Part shown: positions 44,765 to 56,209 of the stretch, piece by piece
Numbering within the stretch: position 1 is the first letter of the stretch
How the letters are laid out: each line of letters begins with the position of its first letter
NCBI RefSeq assembly: GCF_024868665.1
Contig: NC_079891.1
Coordinates: 15,738,518 to 15,802,517 of the forward strand
From: Triplophysa rosa
Taxonomy: Eukaryota > Chordata > Actinopteri > Cypriniformes > Nemacheilidae
Length of the DNA stretch: 64,000 bases
Direction of reading: 5' to 3'
Position numbers and translations under genes: made by a program
Notes under the pieces: generated by a model
The model's database searches: none
What the model was told of the DNA's origin: nothing
The model's input: only the letters and a program-made list of their open reading frames with translations

Positions 44765-45579
44765 CAACAAGCTCTACAATATGCCTCACCCAAGCAACAG
44801 TGGTTTTAGTTCCACGAAGAATAAATGGGTGGGAAAAGCATGTAATTGTCTGCTTTTACTGTCTTTTGTTTGACAACACAAAGCCAGTTATTATTCATTT
44901 CTTTGCTATTTTCTTTAAATACCATTGTATTGTCCAAACAATGTGGGCACCCTCAAATCTACAGATATGAATGTGCGAGTTTAACAATGGCAAATTTCAT
45001 TAACAGAGCTGACACAAATCAGTCAGCTCAGTCATGGATCCAGATCAGATCATAAAAGTTATCCAAATGCCTAAACCAAATGGATATTACAACGAATATC
45101 TGTCTCCATTGTTTAAAACGACCTCAGTTACTTTTTAAATAAAATTGAAATGTAATCTAATAAGTGTAATTAAATCGTTATTATCATGCGTTTATTCTTG
45201 CATTAGGATTTTGATTCATTATAAGAAAGAACAGAAAGGTGCGGTGCGGACTATGACCGGCAGTGAGTGTTTACGCAGCTGTGTGAACTCCCCGAAAATA
45301 CAATTTATGTGGAACCATATGAATTCATGTAGCCTAAGTGTGACGCAGGCCGATTTGCCAGGGAACCATCGAGATTTCCCCAGCTGTAAGCGTGCCCTAC
45401 GTGTGCAATCTATAGAAATCAGGCGATATTATACAAGTGACTCGTGGGCACTTATTGATACAGTTGACAAAACAAACATTGGCTGTGTTTCAAAAAATAT
45501 TGAGCTGTCTATTTGTGGGCATAATTTCAACATGCAACATTTTGGTAGGCTATTATACGCGCGTTGCAAGACCCAGAAC

Positions 45580-45775
45580 GCGCCAATGATGCCTATAAAA
45601 TGCCTCCTAGGTGGGAAGCTCGCTCTTTTTAAAACACTGCCAGAGCATGGCAACAGTCATCCTGAAAAGCGACTTCAGGCATAGGCAGTAAGCTCTTGGA
45701 AGAAATCGCTTAGGAGTGAAAGTTGCACTTGACTTAACGTGAAGACATCGTCCTTTTTGGAAGTGACAGTTATAG
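45580..45775 (+). promoter_or_regulatory. Putative TATA promoter and non-coding first exon (plus strand)
   Basis: CCAAT and CCTATAAAA (TATA at 45594) are followed by about 150 nt ending in the strong donor ATAG/GTAAGC at 45776. A transcript start near 45624 is expected. No coding exon was found to its right in this window. Inference only. Confidence 0.3.
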
Positions 45776-46072
45776 GTAAGCTGGAGTTTTGGCATAGGCT
45801 ACGTAGCATAACATTACACGCACAGTGCATGTATGTTTACCTCAGAAAAAACAACTATGTACACAATAATGGCACAAAACTTAGGCTATTAGGCTACAGC
45901 AGATTGACAGAATAGGTTTCTGAAGTCACTAAAGTTAACAAAACTAAACTATTACAAAACAAACCATAACCTTCTCGATATGCAATGCACACACCCGAAC
46001 CAAAACACATGCGACAAAACACGTAATCATTTTGGAAACTAAAGAAGTTTTCTGACTGGGAATAACGCTTAC

Positions 46073-46150
46073 CTTACTGTGATTTCTCCTCGGGAATCTT
46101 TCGGGATGCACAGCTCGTCAATACGTTCACTGCTTTTAACTTTATAAAAC
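46073..46150 (-). promoter_or_regulatory. Putative TATA promoter and non-coding first exon (minus strand)
   Basis: On the minus strand TTTTATAAAG (46141-46149) is followed about 70 nt later by the donor CAGTAAG/GTAAGCG (exon end 46073). This could be an alternative distal first exon for rhobtb, whose first coding exon needs an upstream donor. Not proven. Confidence 0.3.
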
Positions 46151-46159
46151 GAGACAGCT

Positions 46160-47607
46160 TAGCGTCCTTTTTCCAAAACGATAAATACAAATCTGGCGTT
46201 AGTCATTGAGTTTGTACAGCCCAAGACTCAGTGGTATAGTTGCTGAGCAGCAGTTCTGACGGTCCGGGGATCGCAGGACTTTGGGTTAAGAGCGCTTCCA
46301 AACAGACAAGAAGAAATGTGTTCGTATCGCCCAAATCTGCAGACGCCTTTACTGAGAGGGTGGATATTGTGGTGCTGATGCGAGTTGTCTGTGTCGTCCG
46401 TTTGCTTTTGTCACGCCTTTGAAGAACGATCTCTTCACTTTACTAGAACTCTGGAGGAATGCACTTCAGGATATCCAGATATTGTAACGCATACTCCAAA
46501 AACAATAAAGATTATAAGATTCTGTGAGTGTTCGCAGCTTTTTTGAGGTAGTGACTAACCCCGAAAAAAATCCAACCTCGGTCATTAAATAGTTGGGTGA
46601 GTATTTACATGAACGTTAATGTAATACAGGGATGTAACTTTTATTATTCGGTCCGTAAACGTGCCCGAGTTGACTATGGGCGGACAAAAAAACTACATGC
46701 CTGCGATTCCTTTGTCTCCTGGAACACATCCTCCCACCCCTCAAACATGTGAGCTGCCTCTGTCACACAGCGCTGGTGATCACCGTATCGCCTCCGGTTG
46801 CCTTTTGCCCCTAAAGCCCGACTCTATCTCGCTCTAGCTGTTGTCGTATGCTGTCGCGGTGTCCACTTGCTGTCCTGTCAAATCCACTGACGAGCGCCAG
46901 AGCCTATTAACAGCGTGACGACACTGACACTCACACTACAGCGCCACTCCCATCCATTCATAAAGTAGAGCGCGTGGACAGCGGCGTCGGTTTCAGCTCA
47001 CAGATTTAAAATCGAGCACGTGATGAGCAGGAAAGGTTGGTTATGATGATGTGGTCAAACATGTGTTTTATACAAAGACAACTAAACTTTACATTTAGTT
47101 GTATTTTCATTAATATACAGTTTAAGAAAACGCTTAAGAAAACAAGATGTGTGAGGATATTATGTCGGCCATTCCTGTCAATTCATTCATTTACATTGGT
47201 CAGCAAATTTCTTCCTCATTCTTCCACTTATTCAGTGTCTTCCTCTATGAAAAGTGGCTCCTCTATGCGTGACTGTAAATGTTTACAGTTTCAGGACAAA
47301 ATAAATAAAAGGAATGTGTAAATATTTGAAATATAAATATCATCATTGTTATTATCAAAATATTAAGAGGATGAACACAAAATATTGCAAAGGAATTAAC
47401 TGCAACTCTAAATGCTGTGAATTATTTAGGTTGATTAAGGATGAGTAGTTGTTGTCTTTTTGAACAGAATAGGCCTACTCTGTCAATAGTTTAAAATACA
47501 TAAAGACACCAGAAGCTCCACAATGGCTTGCATATATTTTCCTAATTTAGTCAATAATGTTTGTGACATACAGATTTGTCATGTAAATGATGTTTTATTA
47601 ACAAAGT
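46160..47607. other. Non-coding stretch, CpG-richer at 46200-47000
   Basis: Raised CpG up to about 47 kb, probably belonging to the start regions at 45.6-46.1 kb; no coding frame recognised. Confidence 0.35.
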
Positions 47608-47772
47608 TCGGGAGGAGCACGTGCAGATAACTAACCCGGCTGGTTGGCTATGACCAATCTCACCAACCAGATAATTAACGACCCAAGTACGGGCACATAT
47701 CGGCCCCGGGGCCCGCTCACCGTCCCTCATTATCCGTACTTATTATCTGCGAGGCGAACTCGTGAAATAGAA
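47608..47772. mobile_element. Dispersed GC-rich repeat, copy 2 of 3
   Basis: Shares GGCCCCGGGGCCC and GCGAGGCGAACTCGTGAA with the copy at 23951, and includes a GGCTGGTTGG/CCAACCAGAT inverted pair. Confidence 0.55.
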
Positions 47773-47934
47773 AAGGCAGTGTAACAGAGGACACATTCAC
47801 AGGTGAGCAGTAAAATACTATGTAAAACAAAGAACTACGTATACTGTGCTGTAGCTCTTGTTGATCTGTTAGAGTGCCTCATACGGTACACAACATAAAT
47901 GAATAAAAAAAAAGAAGTGAAAGTAATTAATATA

Positions 47935-49473
47935 CAGTGGCTTGCAAAAGTATTCATCCCCCTTCATTTTATTCACATTTTGTTATGCTGCTGCTGCCTT
48001 ATCTTAAACTACTTTAAATGATTATTTTTTTACATTAATCTACACTCCATGCACAATAATGACAAAACAAAAAACAGATTTTTGACATCATTGCAAATTT
48101 ATTAAAAATAAAAAACAAAAATAAGTACATTGCATAAGTATTCTGGGACACTTGAAATTTAGCTCAGAAGCATTAGTTTTGCTTGTTGATGTTTATACAC
48201 TTCGAGTGGAGTTAACCTGTGCCAAATTCAATTGAATAAGTATGATTTGAAGCGGCACATACCTCTCTATAAAGGGTGCAACAGCTGAAAATGCATATCA
48301 AAGTAAAAACCAAGACATGAGGTCAAAAGAACTGCCAGTAGAGCTTTGAGACAGGATTGTATCAAGGCACAGATCTGGGGAAGACTTCTGAAAAAAATCT
48401 GCTGTATTGAAGGTTCACAGTAGCATGTAGCCTCCATTTATCCTCAATGAAAGAGGTTTGGAACCACCAGGTCTCTTACTTGAGCTGACCTCCTGTCCAA
48501 ACTGAGCCATCGATGAGGAAGGGTCTTGGTTAGAGCGGTGACCAAGAAGCTGATGATCACTCTGGTTGAGCTCCATGATCATATATGGAGATGGGAGAAA
48601 CTTACAGAAGGACAAACATCACTGCAACACTCCACCAATCTGAGCTTTATGGCTTAGTGGCCAGACTCAAACCTTTGCTCAGTGAAGACACATGGAAACT
48701 TGAAATATGCAAAAACATACTTCAACGAATCTTTCAAACTGTCAGAAACAAGATATTCTGGTCTGATGAATCTCAGATTCATGCATCATGTCTGGAGAAA
48801 AACAAGCACTGCTCAACACCTGTACAATACCGTCTTAACAGTAAAGTGTAGTGGAAACAGCATCATGATGTGGGGGTGTTTTTCAGCTTCAGGGACTGTA
48901 CACAAAATACGGAGATAATGATCATGAAAACCTAGCCCAGAACATTCAGAACCTCGGACAGGGCAGAAGGTTCATTCTCCAACATGACAATGATCCTAAG
49001 CACACAACTAAAACAATGCAAGAGTGGCTTATGGACAACTCTGTCTATGTCCTTGAGCTAGTGCTTGAACCCAACTGAACATCTCTGTAGAAACATGAAA
49101 ATGTCTGTCTACTGATGATCTCCATCCAACCTGACAGAGTTTGAAAGGATCTGAGGAGAAGAATGACAGAAAATTGCCAAATGCAGATGTGTAAAGCTTT
49201 TCACATCATACCCCAAAAAGATTTGAGTCTGTAAAGGTGCTATAACCATTTTCTGAGTTGAGGGTATGAATACTTATGCAATGTACTTATTTTTGTTTTT
49301 TATTTTTAATAAATTTGCAAAGATGTCAAAAATCAGTTTTTTGTTTTGTCATTATTGTGCATGGAGTGTAGATTAATGTAAAAAAATAATCATTTAAAGT
49401 AGTTTAAGATAAGGCAGCAGCATAACAAAATGTGAATAAAATGAAGGGGGATGAATACTTTTGCAAGTCACTG
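47935..49473 (+). mobile_element. Tc1/mariner element with long inverted repeats
   Basis: Flanked by TA on both sides (47933-47934 and 49474-49475). The ends CAGTGGCTTGCAAAAGTATT and inverted CAGTGACTTGCAAAAGTATT continue as near-identical inverted repeats of about 210 bp; the left arm has one extra triplet in its GCTGCTGC run. The length of 1539 bp fits a full-size Tc1-like element. It may be movable only with help from another copy's transposase. Confidence 0.93.
48265..49260 (+). pseudogene. Tc1-like transposase remnant
   Basis: Recognisable blocks lie in different frames: IFWSDESQ (about 48757), SIMMWGCFSASG (about 48862-48897) and ILQHDNDPKHT (about 48976). These contain two catalytic Asp regions of the DDE transposase. 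Stop codons and frame changes separate them (for example TAG at 48849). The N-terminal helix-turn-helix part is not readable. Confidence 0.85.
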
Positions 49474-49782
49474 TATAGATATACACATTATAATTCAAAT
49501 CCAGCAAATAAAACAGAAATACAATAAAAGTTCTTTATTTTAGAAAAGCTGTACGATCCTTTAAATGTTTATTTTGAAATAATTTGTACCATATTTTTAC
49601 ACATGGAACTGTTTAGGCCAGAAAGTCCAGAAAGTATTTTTAATCCAACAAATGACTTTAACATTTGTTTTATATGAATTTTGTAGCAAATTAATTTTTA
49701 TATATTGTTTGGCATTATGATCATTTGCAGTATTGTTGCAGTATTGTCCATTACACTAATAGTTCATGATGTGTTAACACTA

Positions 49783-50257
49783 TGTCATGATCGTGGGTGG
49801 TGAGACAAGGATAGAGGACCCAGGTGCAGATAGAGGGTAAGGGGTTAACAACACATTTAATAACAATAAAGACAAAACCACAAAACCAACGAGGGGGGGG
49901 TAACATAACAAAACGGGAATATAATAACATGACACTTGACAATTTACAAATGACTACACTAGATTAAACTTGACAAGCCACAGGAACTCACCATACAATC
50001 ACAATGAACCAGCACAGGACAGAAAACACAGGGCCATTATAAAGGGATCAAATCAAGAGGGGGACAGCTGTGGGGCATGAAATAATTAACAATCAATAAT
50101 GAGGAAACGGGGGGGCGGCGACAAAGATGAGACCGGAGAGAGTGTATGGCAAGCCATAAGGGCCAAAAATGCCTCTCTCCACATTAAACATGAGGTTCTG
50201 TCATGATTCTGCCTCCTCATGTCATGTCTTTCTTGGTCTGGTGGCAGAACCATGACA
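49783..50257 (-). repeat. Solo LTR with CACTA target duplication
   Basis: 475 bp; on the minus strand it runs from TGTCATGGTTCTGCC to ATCATGACA. The flanks are both CACTA (49778-49782 and 50258-50262). It is clearly related to the 16857 LTR (TTTATAATGGCCCT, GTGCTGGTTCATTG, GCACCTGGGTCCTCT). The tip hairpin is present, but its loop is in the opposite orientation to the other family members. Confidence 0.95.
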
Positions 50258-50262
50258 CACTA

Positions 50263-50940
50263 GTTGAGTGAAATGTACATTTCACTACATTTTCAGAATA
50301 AAAATATGCTGTTTAGAATAAAAAAATATTTCAGCTTTATTAAATATTTTATTCCTGTGATGCATTTTTCCAAAATTTCCACGAACTGTAATGCAAAAAC
50401 TTCCAATCGTATGCCGTTAAGATCCTAAATGGGAACCTAACTGATTTTGCCATTGTTACAAAACTGATAGGTAGAATTTTGAGTTAGGATATTTCTGTAA
50501 AACAGCCCCAGGTCTTGTTGAAGGTACATGTGAAAAGGGTGAGAAAGGTTAACACAGACCAGGATCTATTTACAGGTGGGGGTTAAAAAACAGTCGCTGT
50601 CTCAACAAATGACCTAGTTTGTTTAACCTTGTGGCAATTGCTGATATTAACAGAATCTTTAGACGTGCTGGGATCAGTTCCAAAAAACTCCCTCATGCCT
50701 GCCACCTCATACCATGTTTCACAAAGTACTATCTGAAGCAGGCCAGTAGGATGTGTGTAGACTCATCCGTCTCATTTCAGATTTAAAGTGTCACCAAAAC
50801 GTTTGAAAAATGTGTCTTCATGAAATGACTCATCGGTTCCAAATTATTTCAACTATATACTGAACTGTAGGGTGTTTTCATGTAGAGGCAGCGTGCACTA
50901 CAACAACAACAAATTGTTGCTGATTTCCCTCAGTACCAAT
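50263..50940. other. Non-coding stretch
   Basis: No gene or repeat seen. Confidence 0.4.
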
Positions 50941-50949
50941 CACCCCAGA

Positions 50950-51490
50950 TGGGTTTTTTTATTCCAAAGTGACTTTCCCAGCAGTTTTACCCAACTCTAT
51001 TGATGTACCCTTGGGCACAATAGGAAATAAAGGTGGTTTCAATGTTGTCCAGTGTCCCTCTCCCTTCTCCCAGGGGGGTAAAATGCTGATCATTGGGTCG
51101 GAAAGGCTTACGTAAGCTAATTCTAACAATGCCAAGCCTGGCCAAAGCCATAGACACAAAAGACTAGGGGTTAAGCTCGGCCAGATCAATTTCTCTCAGC
51201 AACTCTCTGTGTCCCTGGCACTAAACAGGCAGAGTCAACAATGACTTGTTTTCTGTGGCATAGAGCCCTGCCATTCTCCTCACTGATCCACTTTACAAAA
51301 GCCCATTACAGAGGTGCCAATTGAGCTTGAACAATCACCCACAAAAGCTGTTATTTACATGGATTCTGGCCCAACCCCTCTGCCCAAAAAAACTGCCCAG
51401 TGGCAGGCTGGTTGAGCTCTCCTCACTGCGTGAGATCACTTTTGTGTCCAATCACAGCTAGAGTCGAGATAATTGAGCAGTGAAAGCAGG
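50950..51490. promoter_or_regulatory. Candidate conserved non-coding region
   Basis: Non-repetitive, balanced composition, flanked by very AT-rich DNA (51530-51960). The open frame 50959-51189 (minus) has no domain or splice context. A regulatory role is only a suggestion. Confidence 0.2.
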
Positions 51491-51529
51491 GAATGTCTTT
51501 CAAGGAAATATATTAGATAACAAATTGAC

Positions 51530-51960
51530 AAAGAAATGTAGGTAATAATTGACTATAAAGTTAAATTTGTTCACATAAATTCCTTTATTAAATTATGATC
51601 TAAAAATGAACGTAACAATAAACTTTTTTTTCATTTATTGATCTACCTTATTGTTATTTATAAATTGTGTATCATTAATTTGTGATGTTCACATTAAAAT
51701 ATACTAAAAACAAATGTGAAAAATCATTGAATAAATATTAATATTTTAAATATTTAATATAAATTAATATTAGCTAAAAATAACAAATGCAGCAACAAAA
51801 AAGTATAATATTTTAAATAATTATTATAATTATAAAAGAATATTATTTTATTGTTTATTCGCATGAACCAAAACAAGATTATATTTATTGTGCAGTTACT
51901 GTTTAGTTTTACAGTGATATTTTTCTTCATATTTGATTAAAAATACATATTGTTTGAGCT
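51530..51960. other. Very AT-rich stretch
   Basis: Mostly AATATTTTAAATA-type sequence with few G or C; no element boundary seen. Confidence 0.6.
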
Positions 51961-52086
51961 ATGGAGTAAACAATTCTCAAAAAAACAAACTCTTATTCCA
52001 AAATGACCTGTAAACTTTCATCTGGGAAAATTTGTGTCACCATTAGATAGCAGGTGGTACTTAGACTTGAACTGAACTACTGAGAA

Positions 52087-52210
52087 TTAAAGGGATAGTT
52101 CACCCAAAAATGAAAATTCTGTCATCATTTACTCATCCTCACCAATTTCATACCTGTATAAATGACAGAATTAATTCACAATTTAATTTTTGGGTGGAGT
52201 ATCCCTTTAA
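52087..52210. mobile_element. Short palindromic MITE of the TTAAAGGGATAGTTCACCC family
   Basis: Starts TTAAAGGGATAGTTCACCCA and ends TTTTGGGTGGAGTATCCCTTTAA. The middle is deleted, leaving a 124-bp version. Confidence 0.88.
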
Positions 52211-52779
52211 GGTATTGCATTCTGTTAATCCACACACCTGTGCTCCAACCCCCTGGCTTCCTAGTTTCTCTGAAATCAGCATGGTATGGTCCGATTTGGG
52301 TCAGGCTGCATTGCTCAACTGTACCCACCACATGCCCATCCTGACTGTGGCTCACCACTGAGAGCTATGAATAGAAACCTAGGGAACAAGACATAGGCAG
52401 TAGGCATTGGCACATGCCAGACTCCTAACAGCGTCACACCTCCAAGCAGCACATTGGGGTCGCCATGGAAACAGAGACGAGTACAGCGTACGCTGCCCTG
52501 ACATCTTCGTATCATGCAAGTTTATTAACATTGCATGTCTATTTTCATCATGTCAGGTGAAAAATGGCCTCTGAATTTCAGTGAGATAATGAATCTGGAC
52601 CAGCAGGTGAGTTTATTAGATTATTAATATGTTTTTTTCTTATCCCAGAGCAAGAGTTTCTCAAAGTTGCTTCCCAAGGATTTCGAACGCATGCTCTCAG
52701 GTTGCACAGAATTGTTGTGCTTCAAGATGTTTCAGGTGATTTCTGATAGTGTTACACTTACCTAACATTTATTTTTTTG

Positions 52780-52910
52780 TATTTATTTGGATACAGTGTA
52801 GACAGACAGGAAATGGCCGGACGAAGGAGAGGGAAACAGGAACCGGGAAGGGAGCACAAGCAGGACTCAAACTCAGGTCACCCGAAGTGCTACAGAGCAA
52901 CATGTCAAAA
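52780..52910 (-). mobile_element. SINE-like fragment
   Basis: ACAGTGTAGACAGACAGGAAATGG ... AGCAGGACTCAAACTCAGGTCACCCGAAGTGCTACAG resembles a cyprinid dispersed repeat with a tRNA-like B-box (GACTCAAACTC, seen inverted). Limits are approximate. Confidence 0.4.
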
Positions 52911-53925
52911 ACCAAAAATTATTAAAACACCATGCTTTCAGACATGAAAGGTAAGTAAAGTGCATCTCACTGCAAATTAAACTAAAATGGTTGGTTTTTC
53001 AGATCAGGGTTCCAGATGCCACACTGGTAGGATCCTCAGAGAACAGCTAGGAACCCTTCAGGTTCATACTTTTTGTTCCTGCAAAACTTCTAATATTGTC
53101 AACAATTGCTTCAGTATGCTCATCATATCTCCAAAGTGAAACGTCTAAGCACTTAAACTATATATTTACATTTCCTAAATAGAATATATGTTATAAAATG
53201 GATATCAGAGGAAGCTGACTAATTCTGGCCAATGTGTAAATACTAACTTTACTAACTTTTATTCCACTTGTAGAACTGAAACACCACCCAGTTGATCCAT
53301 GTGTTTTGACAATAAAATATATATGCACAGTGTTCGATTCTGGATCAGTCTCTTTACTGTCAAAATTGTAATCTTTACACATTATGTGTTCATTCAGTGT
53401 CTGTCCTCTTTAACCATCAGGAAAAACAATGTTTGTCGTTCTGCTTCATTTAGATGTCAATGTTTGTTCATTTTGATCATGCTGTCCAGGACTGCAAGCC
53501 CATCTGGAGACCACAACTCAGTCTCTTATATAAACCCCTGTATAGGTTTTCTATTTACAGGACATATCGGTGTCACAGCCTCTAGGATCTTGTGACTGGT
53601 AGCCTGTGTTTTTTCCTGAAAGAGGAAACACTGACAGTTAATGAACTAAAATTAAAATCTGACTTCATCTGTAGCAATGCTGAGGTTGTTTAGATTTGGT
53701 TAGTGCAGGTTTTGTGCTATAAATCGGACAAAAGTTGATGAGGTGCACAGCAAGAAGGATAAATAGACTGTATGTAAGAAACTTTTAAGGTTTAAGCAAT
53801 TGGAGAGAGTCTGGGGTCAGGTTTGTGTTTTAGTGTGTCAGCAGAGCAAATTTAGATCCAATCGGAGGGCAAACACCACTATGTGTTACTAGTGGACTTC
53901 CCAGATTGACAGAACAGCTAGAACA
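52911..53925. other. Non-coding stretch
   Basis: No gene or mobile element recognised. Confidence 0.4.
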
Positions 53926-53959
53926 TGCACACACACAAGCGCATGCACACGCACACACG

Positions 53960-53991
<32 letters not shown>

Positions 53992-54026
53992 CACACACAC
54001 ACGCACACGCACACACACACACACAC
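53926..54026 (+). repeat. (CA)n microsatellite with GCAC interruptions
   Basis: About 50 CA units interrupted by CGCACA; it explains the Val/Cys and His/Thr open frames on both strands. Confidence 0.95.
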
Positions 54027-55092
54027 AGAAAAGTACACACAAAAAGTTGGTCAATTCTACACAAAATCTGTAGGACTTTGGTAAGAATCAGTACAGGATT
54101 GTCATTTTTATCCAATGAGTATTTGAACAAGCACACAGATAAGAGAAAACATCGTTGCCCTCACTGTAGAGATAAGAAAACATTACTTACACTGGTATAA
54201 CAAAGTCATGTTACTGTTTCAACAATATTAGCTGTTTGACTCCTTTATGGAAATGATCAGAAATGTCAACAAAATCTATGTCTGCCACATGACATTCAAG
54301 TCTGTTGTGAATGAATAGATGTAACCGCTCTAGATCTAAATCTTAAGTGTATAAGCATGCCATAAAGTCATTGGTTTCTCATGTGATACAGATCAAAACA
54401 TATTGACTTTAAAGTTGACATATGAAACCAGGTCGCACTGTGAGGAACTTACCAAGAACTCCCTGTTAAGATCTCGCTGCTCTGTAAACATTTTTAGTTG
54501 TCATAGTCACAAAGTTGCTATCTGGCTAAATATCTAACTTAACATTAAGTTCAAAGGGTGAATAGCGGCTTTATTCCGGTTTGAGAACCTATTTTACATT
54601 TGATGTTATGGAGGAAGCTAAAATGTAGCAAATTATTGTATATTAGAACTGGTAGCTACAGTGAAGTTTTTCACAGACGTATACATAGACTTATGTAACA
54701 TTCCTCCCCCACTAGTTATCTTATTTCGTGTGGCCAAAAAAGTTGTCATGGTCCCCTAACCCCACCCCCCAAAACTCTCCATCGTCACAAGTGCACTGCC
54801 TCTGCTAATGTGTAAATCTCAGATGACATGATCTGATATTGTGCCAACCTTTGGACTGTTTGTTTGCCCACCTCATACTTTTTTGCCCAACCTAAATGAC
54901 TTCTAATGCTTTCTGAGTCTCATGCCAACAAAAACAGATCTTTATACACATTGACCTCTTGAATGGGACTTTGAGATAAACTACATAACTCTGTATTAGA
55001 TGATTGTCATTACACTCTAAAAAAAATGCTGGGTTGTTTTCAACACATGGTTGGATAAAATATGGGAGTAAAAATCATTTGTTGCTTCATAA
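54027..55092. other. Non-coding stretch
   Basis: No gene or element recognised. Confidence 0.4.
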
Positions 55093-55350
55093 ATTAAAGG
55101 TAAAGTTTGTGAATGTAGTGGCATCTAGTGGTGAAGTTACAAATTACAACCAATGGCTCACTCCACCCTCCCTTTCGAAGCACTATGGCGGCTCTCACAG
55201 AACAAAGATGTTGTCACGTTTTCGCTTCTTTGCCGAAGGAGAGAACATATTTACGAAATGCACTCTGTAGAGCAGTTTGTACGTTTACGGCTACTGTAGA
55301 AAACACATAACGAATTCGATGCAAGGAGACCTGTGGTGTATGTAGATATA
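55093..55350. mobile_element. Dispersed repeat fragment related to 1682-2681
   Basis: TTAAAGGTAAAGTTTGTGAA, ATGGCTCACTCCACCCTCCC and TGTATGTAGATATA are words of a frequent cyprinid element; the right end is cut by the Tc1-like end at 55351. Confidence 0.6.
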
Positions 55351-55562
55351 CAGTATCTCACAGAAGTGAGTACACCCCTCACATTTTCACATTTTAGTAA
55401 ATATTTTATTACATCTTTTCATGTGACAACACTGAAGAAATAACACTTTACTACAATGTAAAGTAGTGAGTGTGTACATTTGCTGTCCCCTCAAAATAAC
55501 TAAAAACACAGCCATTAATGTCTAAACTGCTGGCAATAAAAGTGAGTACACCCCTAAGTGAA
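55351..55562. mobile_element. Tc1-like inverted-repeat remnant
   Basis: CAGTATCTCACAGAAGTGAG then TACACCCCTCACATTTT, and AAAGTGAGTACACCCCTAAG at the right, are typical Tc1-type terminal words. The transposase part is missing and the right end abuts the Gypsy pol remnant. Confidence 0.65.
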
Positions 55563-55638
55563 AATGGGCACTCTTTTTTGGCCGGTTCAACTTCACCCTC
55601 TCGTTCCGGCCTGGGTCTAAGAACATAAAGCCTGATGT

Positions 55639-56208
55639 TGTCATGGCTCTGCTTCATTTAGTCATGTTTTTCTTGGTCCTGTAGCAGAGTCATGACAAAG
55701 CCTTTGGTTATGTGTTGAGAGAAACATATTATTGTCCTTTTGACAATAGTATACATTCTCTCCAGTGTCTCGTCATTGGCCCCGCCCCTCTTGTTTCCTT
55801 GTTATCTTTCCCTGAGTGTTTTATGTTCCACACCTGCCTTCGTTCGTTATCCCTCGTTTGTCTTCCCTTTAAATACCCTCTTGTTTCTTTGTCCTGTGCT
55901 CGTGGATTGTCTTTTGATTGTTCTATGGATGTTTGGTGTGTTTCATTTGACCCCGCGTCTCAGCCTTGCCTAGTCATGTCCGTGAGTCCTGTTTAGTTAA
56001 GTTAGTTGTTTTTTTAGTGTTCTTTGGTTTTTGTCTTGCCCCCTCATGGGAAGTTTTTCTTTGTCTTTGTTAGCGTCTTTGATTATTGTGTTTGTCCCCC
56101 ATCGTGGGTGTTTTGGTTTCTGTTTTTGTTAAAAATAAAATCTTGTTTTTGTTAACCCCTTACTGCCTGCCTGCATTTGGGTTCTTCTTTACACGCCAGT
56201 TCATGACA
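55639..56208 (+). repeat. 5' LTR of the gag-only element
   Basis: 570 bp, TGTCATGG...CATGACA. It begins with a 15-bp stem (TGTCATGGCTCTGCT with AGCAGAGTCATGACA) around a 29-nt loop. TATA-like TTTAAATA is at 55868-55875 and AAAAATAAAATC near 56128 is a polyadenylation candidate. Confidence 0.95.
55868..55908 (+). promoter_or_regulatory. LTR core promoter and predicted transcript start
   Basis: TTTAAATA at 55868 places the expected start about 30 bp downstream, near 55896-55900. This is where GCTCGTGGATT (55898-55908), the complement of the primer-binding site, begins. Confidence 0.6.
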
Positions 56209-56209
56209 G

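Noticed and set aside
44433..44789. Ser/Leu-repeat open frame on the minus strand
   Set aside because: Produced by the GA microsatellite; the flanking residues show no known domain.
45145..45684. 179-codon open frame on the plus strand
   Set aside because: No domain, ordinary composition and no splice context. It overlaps the putative TATA box and is more likely chance in a CpG-richer region.
53830..54200. Val/Cys- and His/Thr-rich open frames
   Set aside because: Both are translations of the CA microsatellite.
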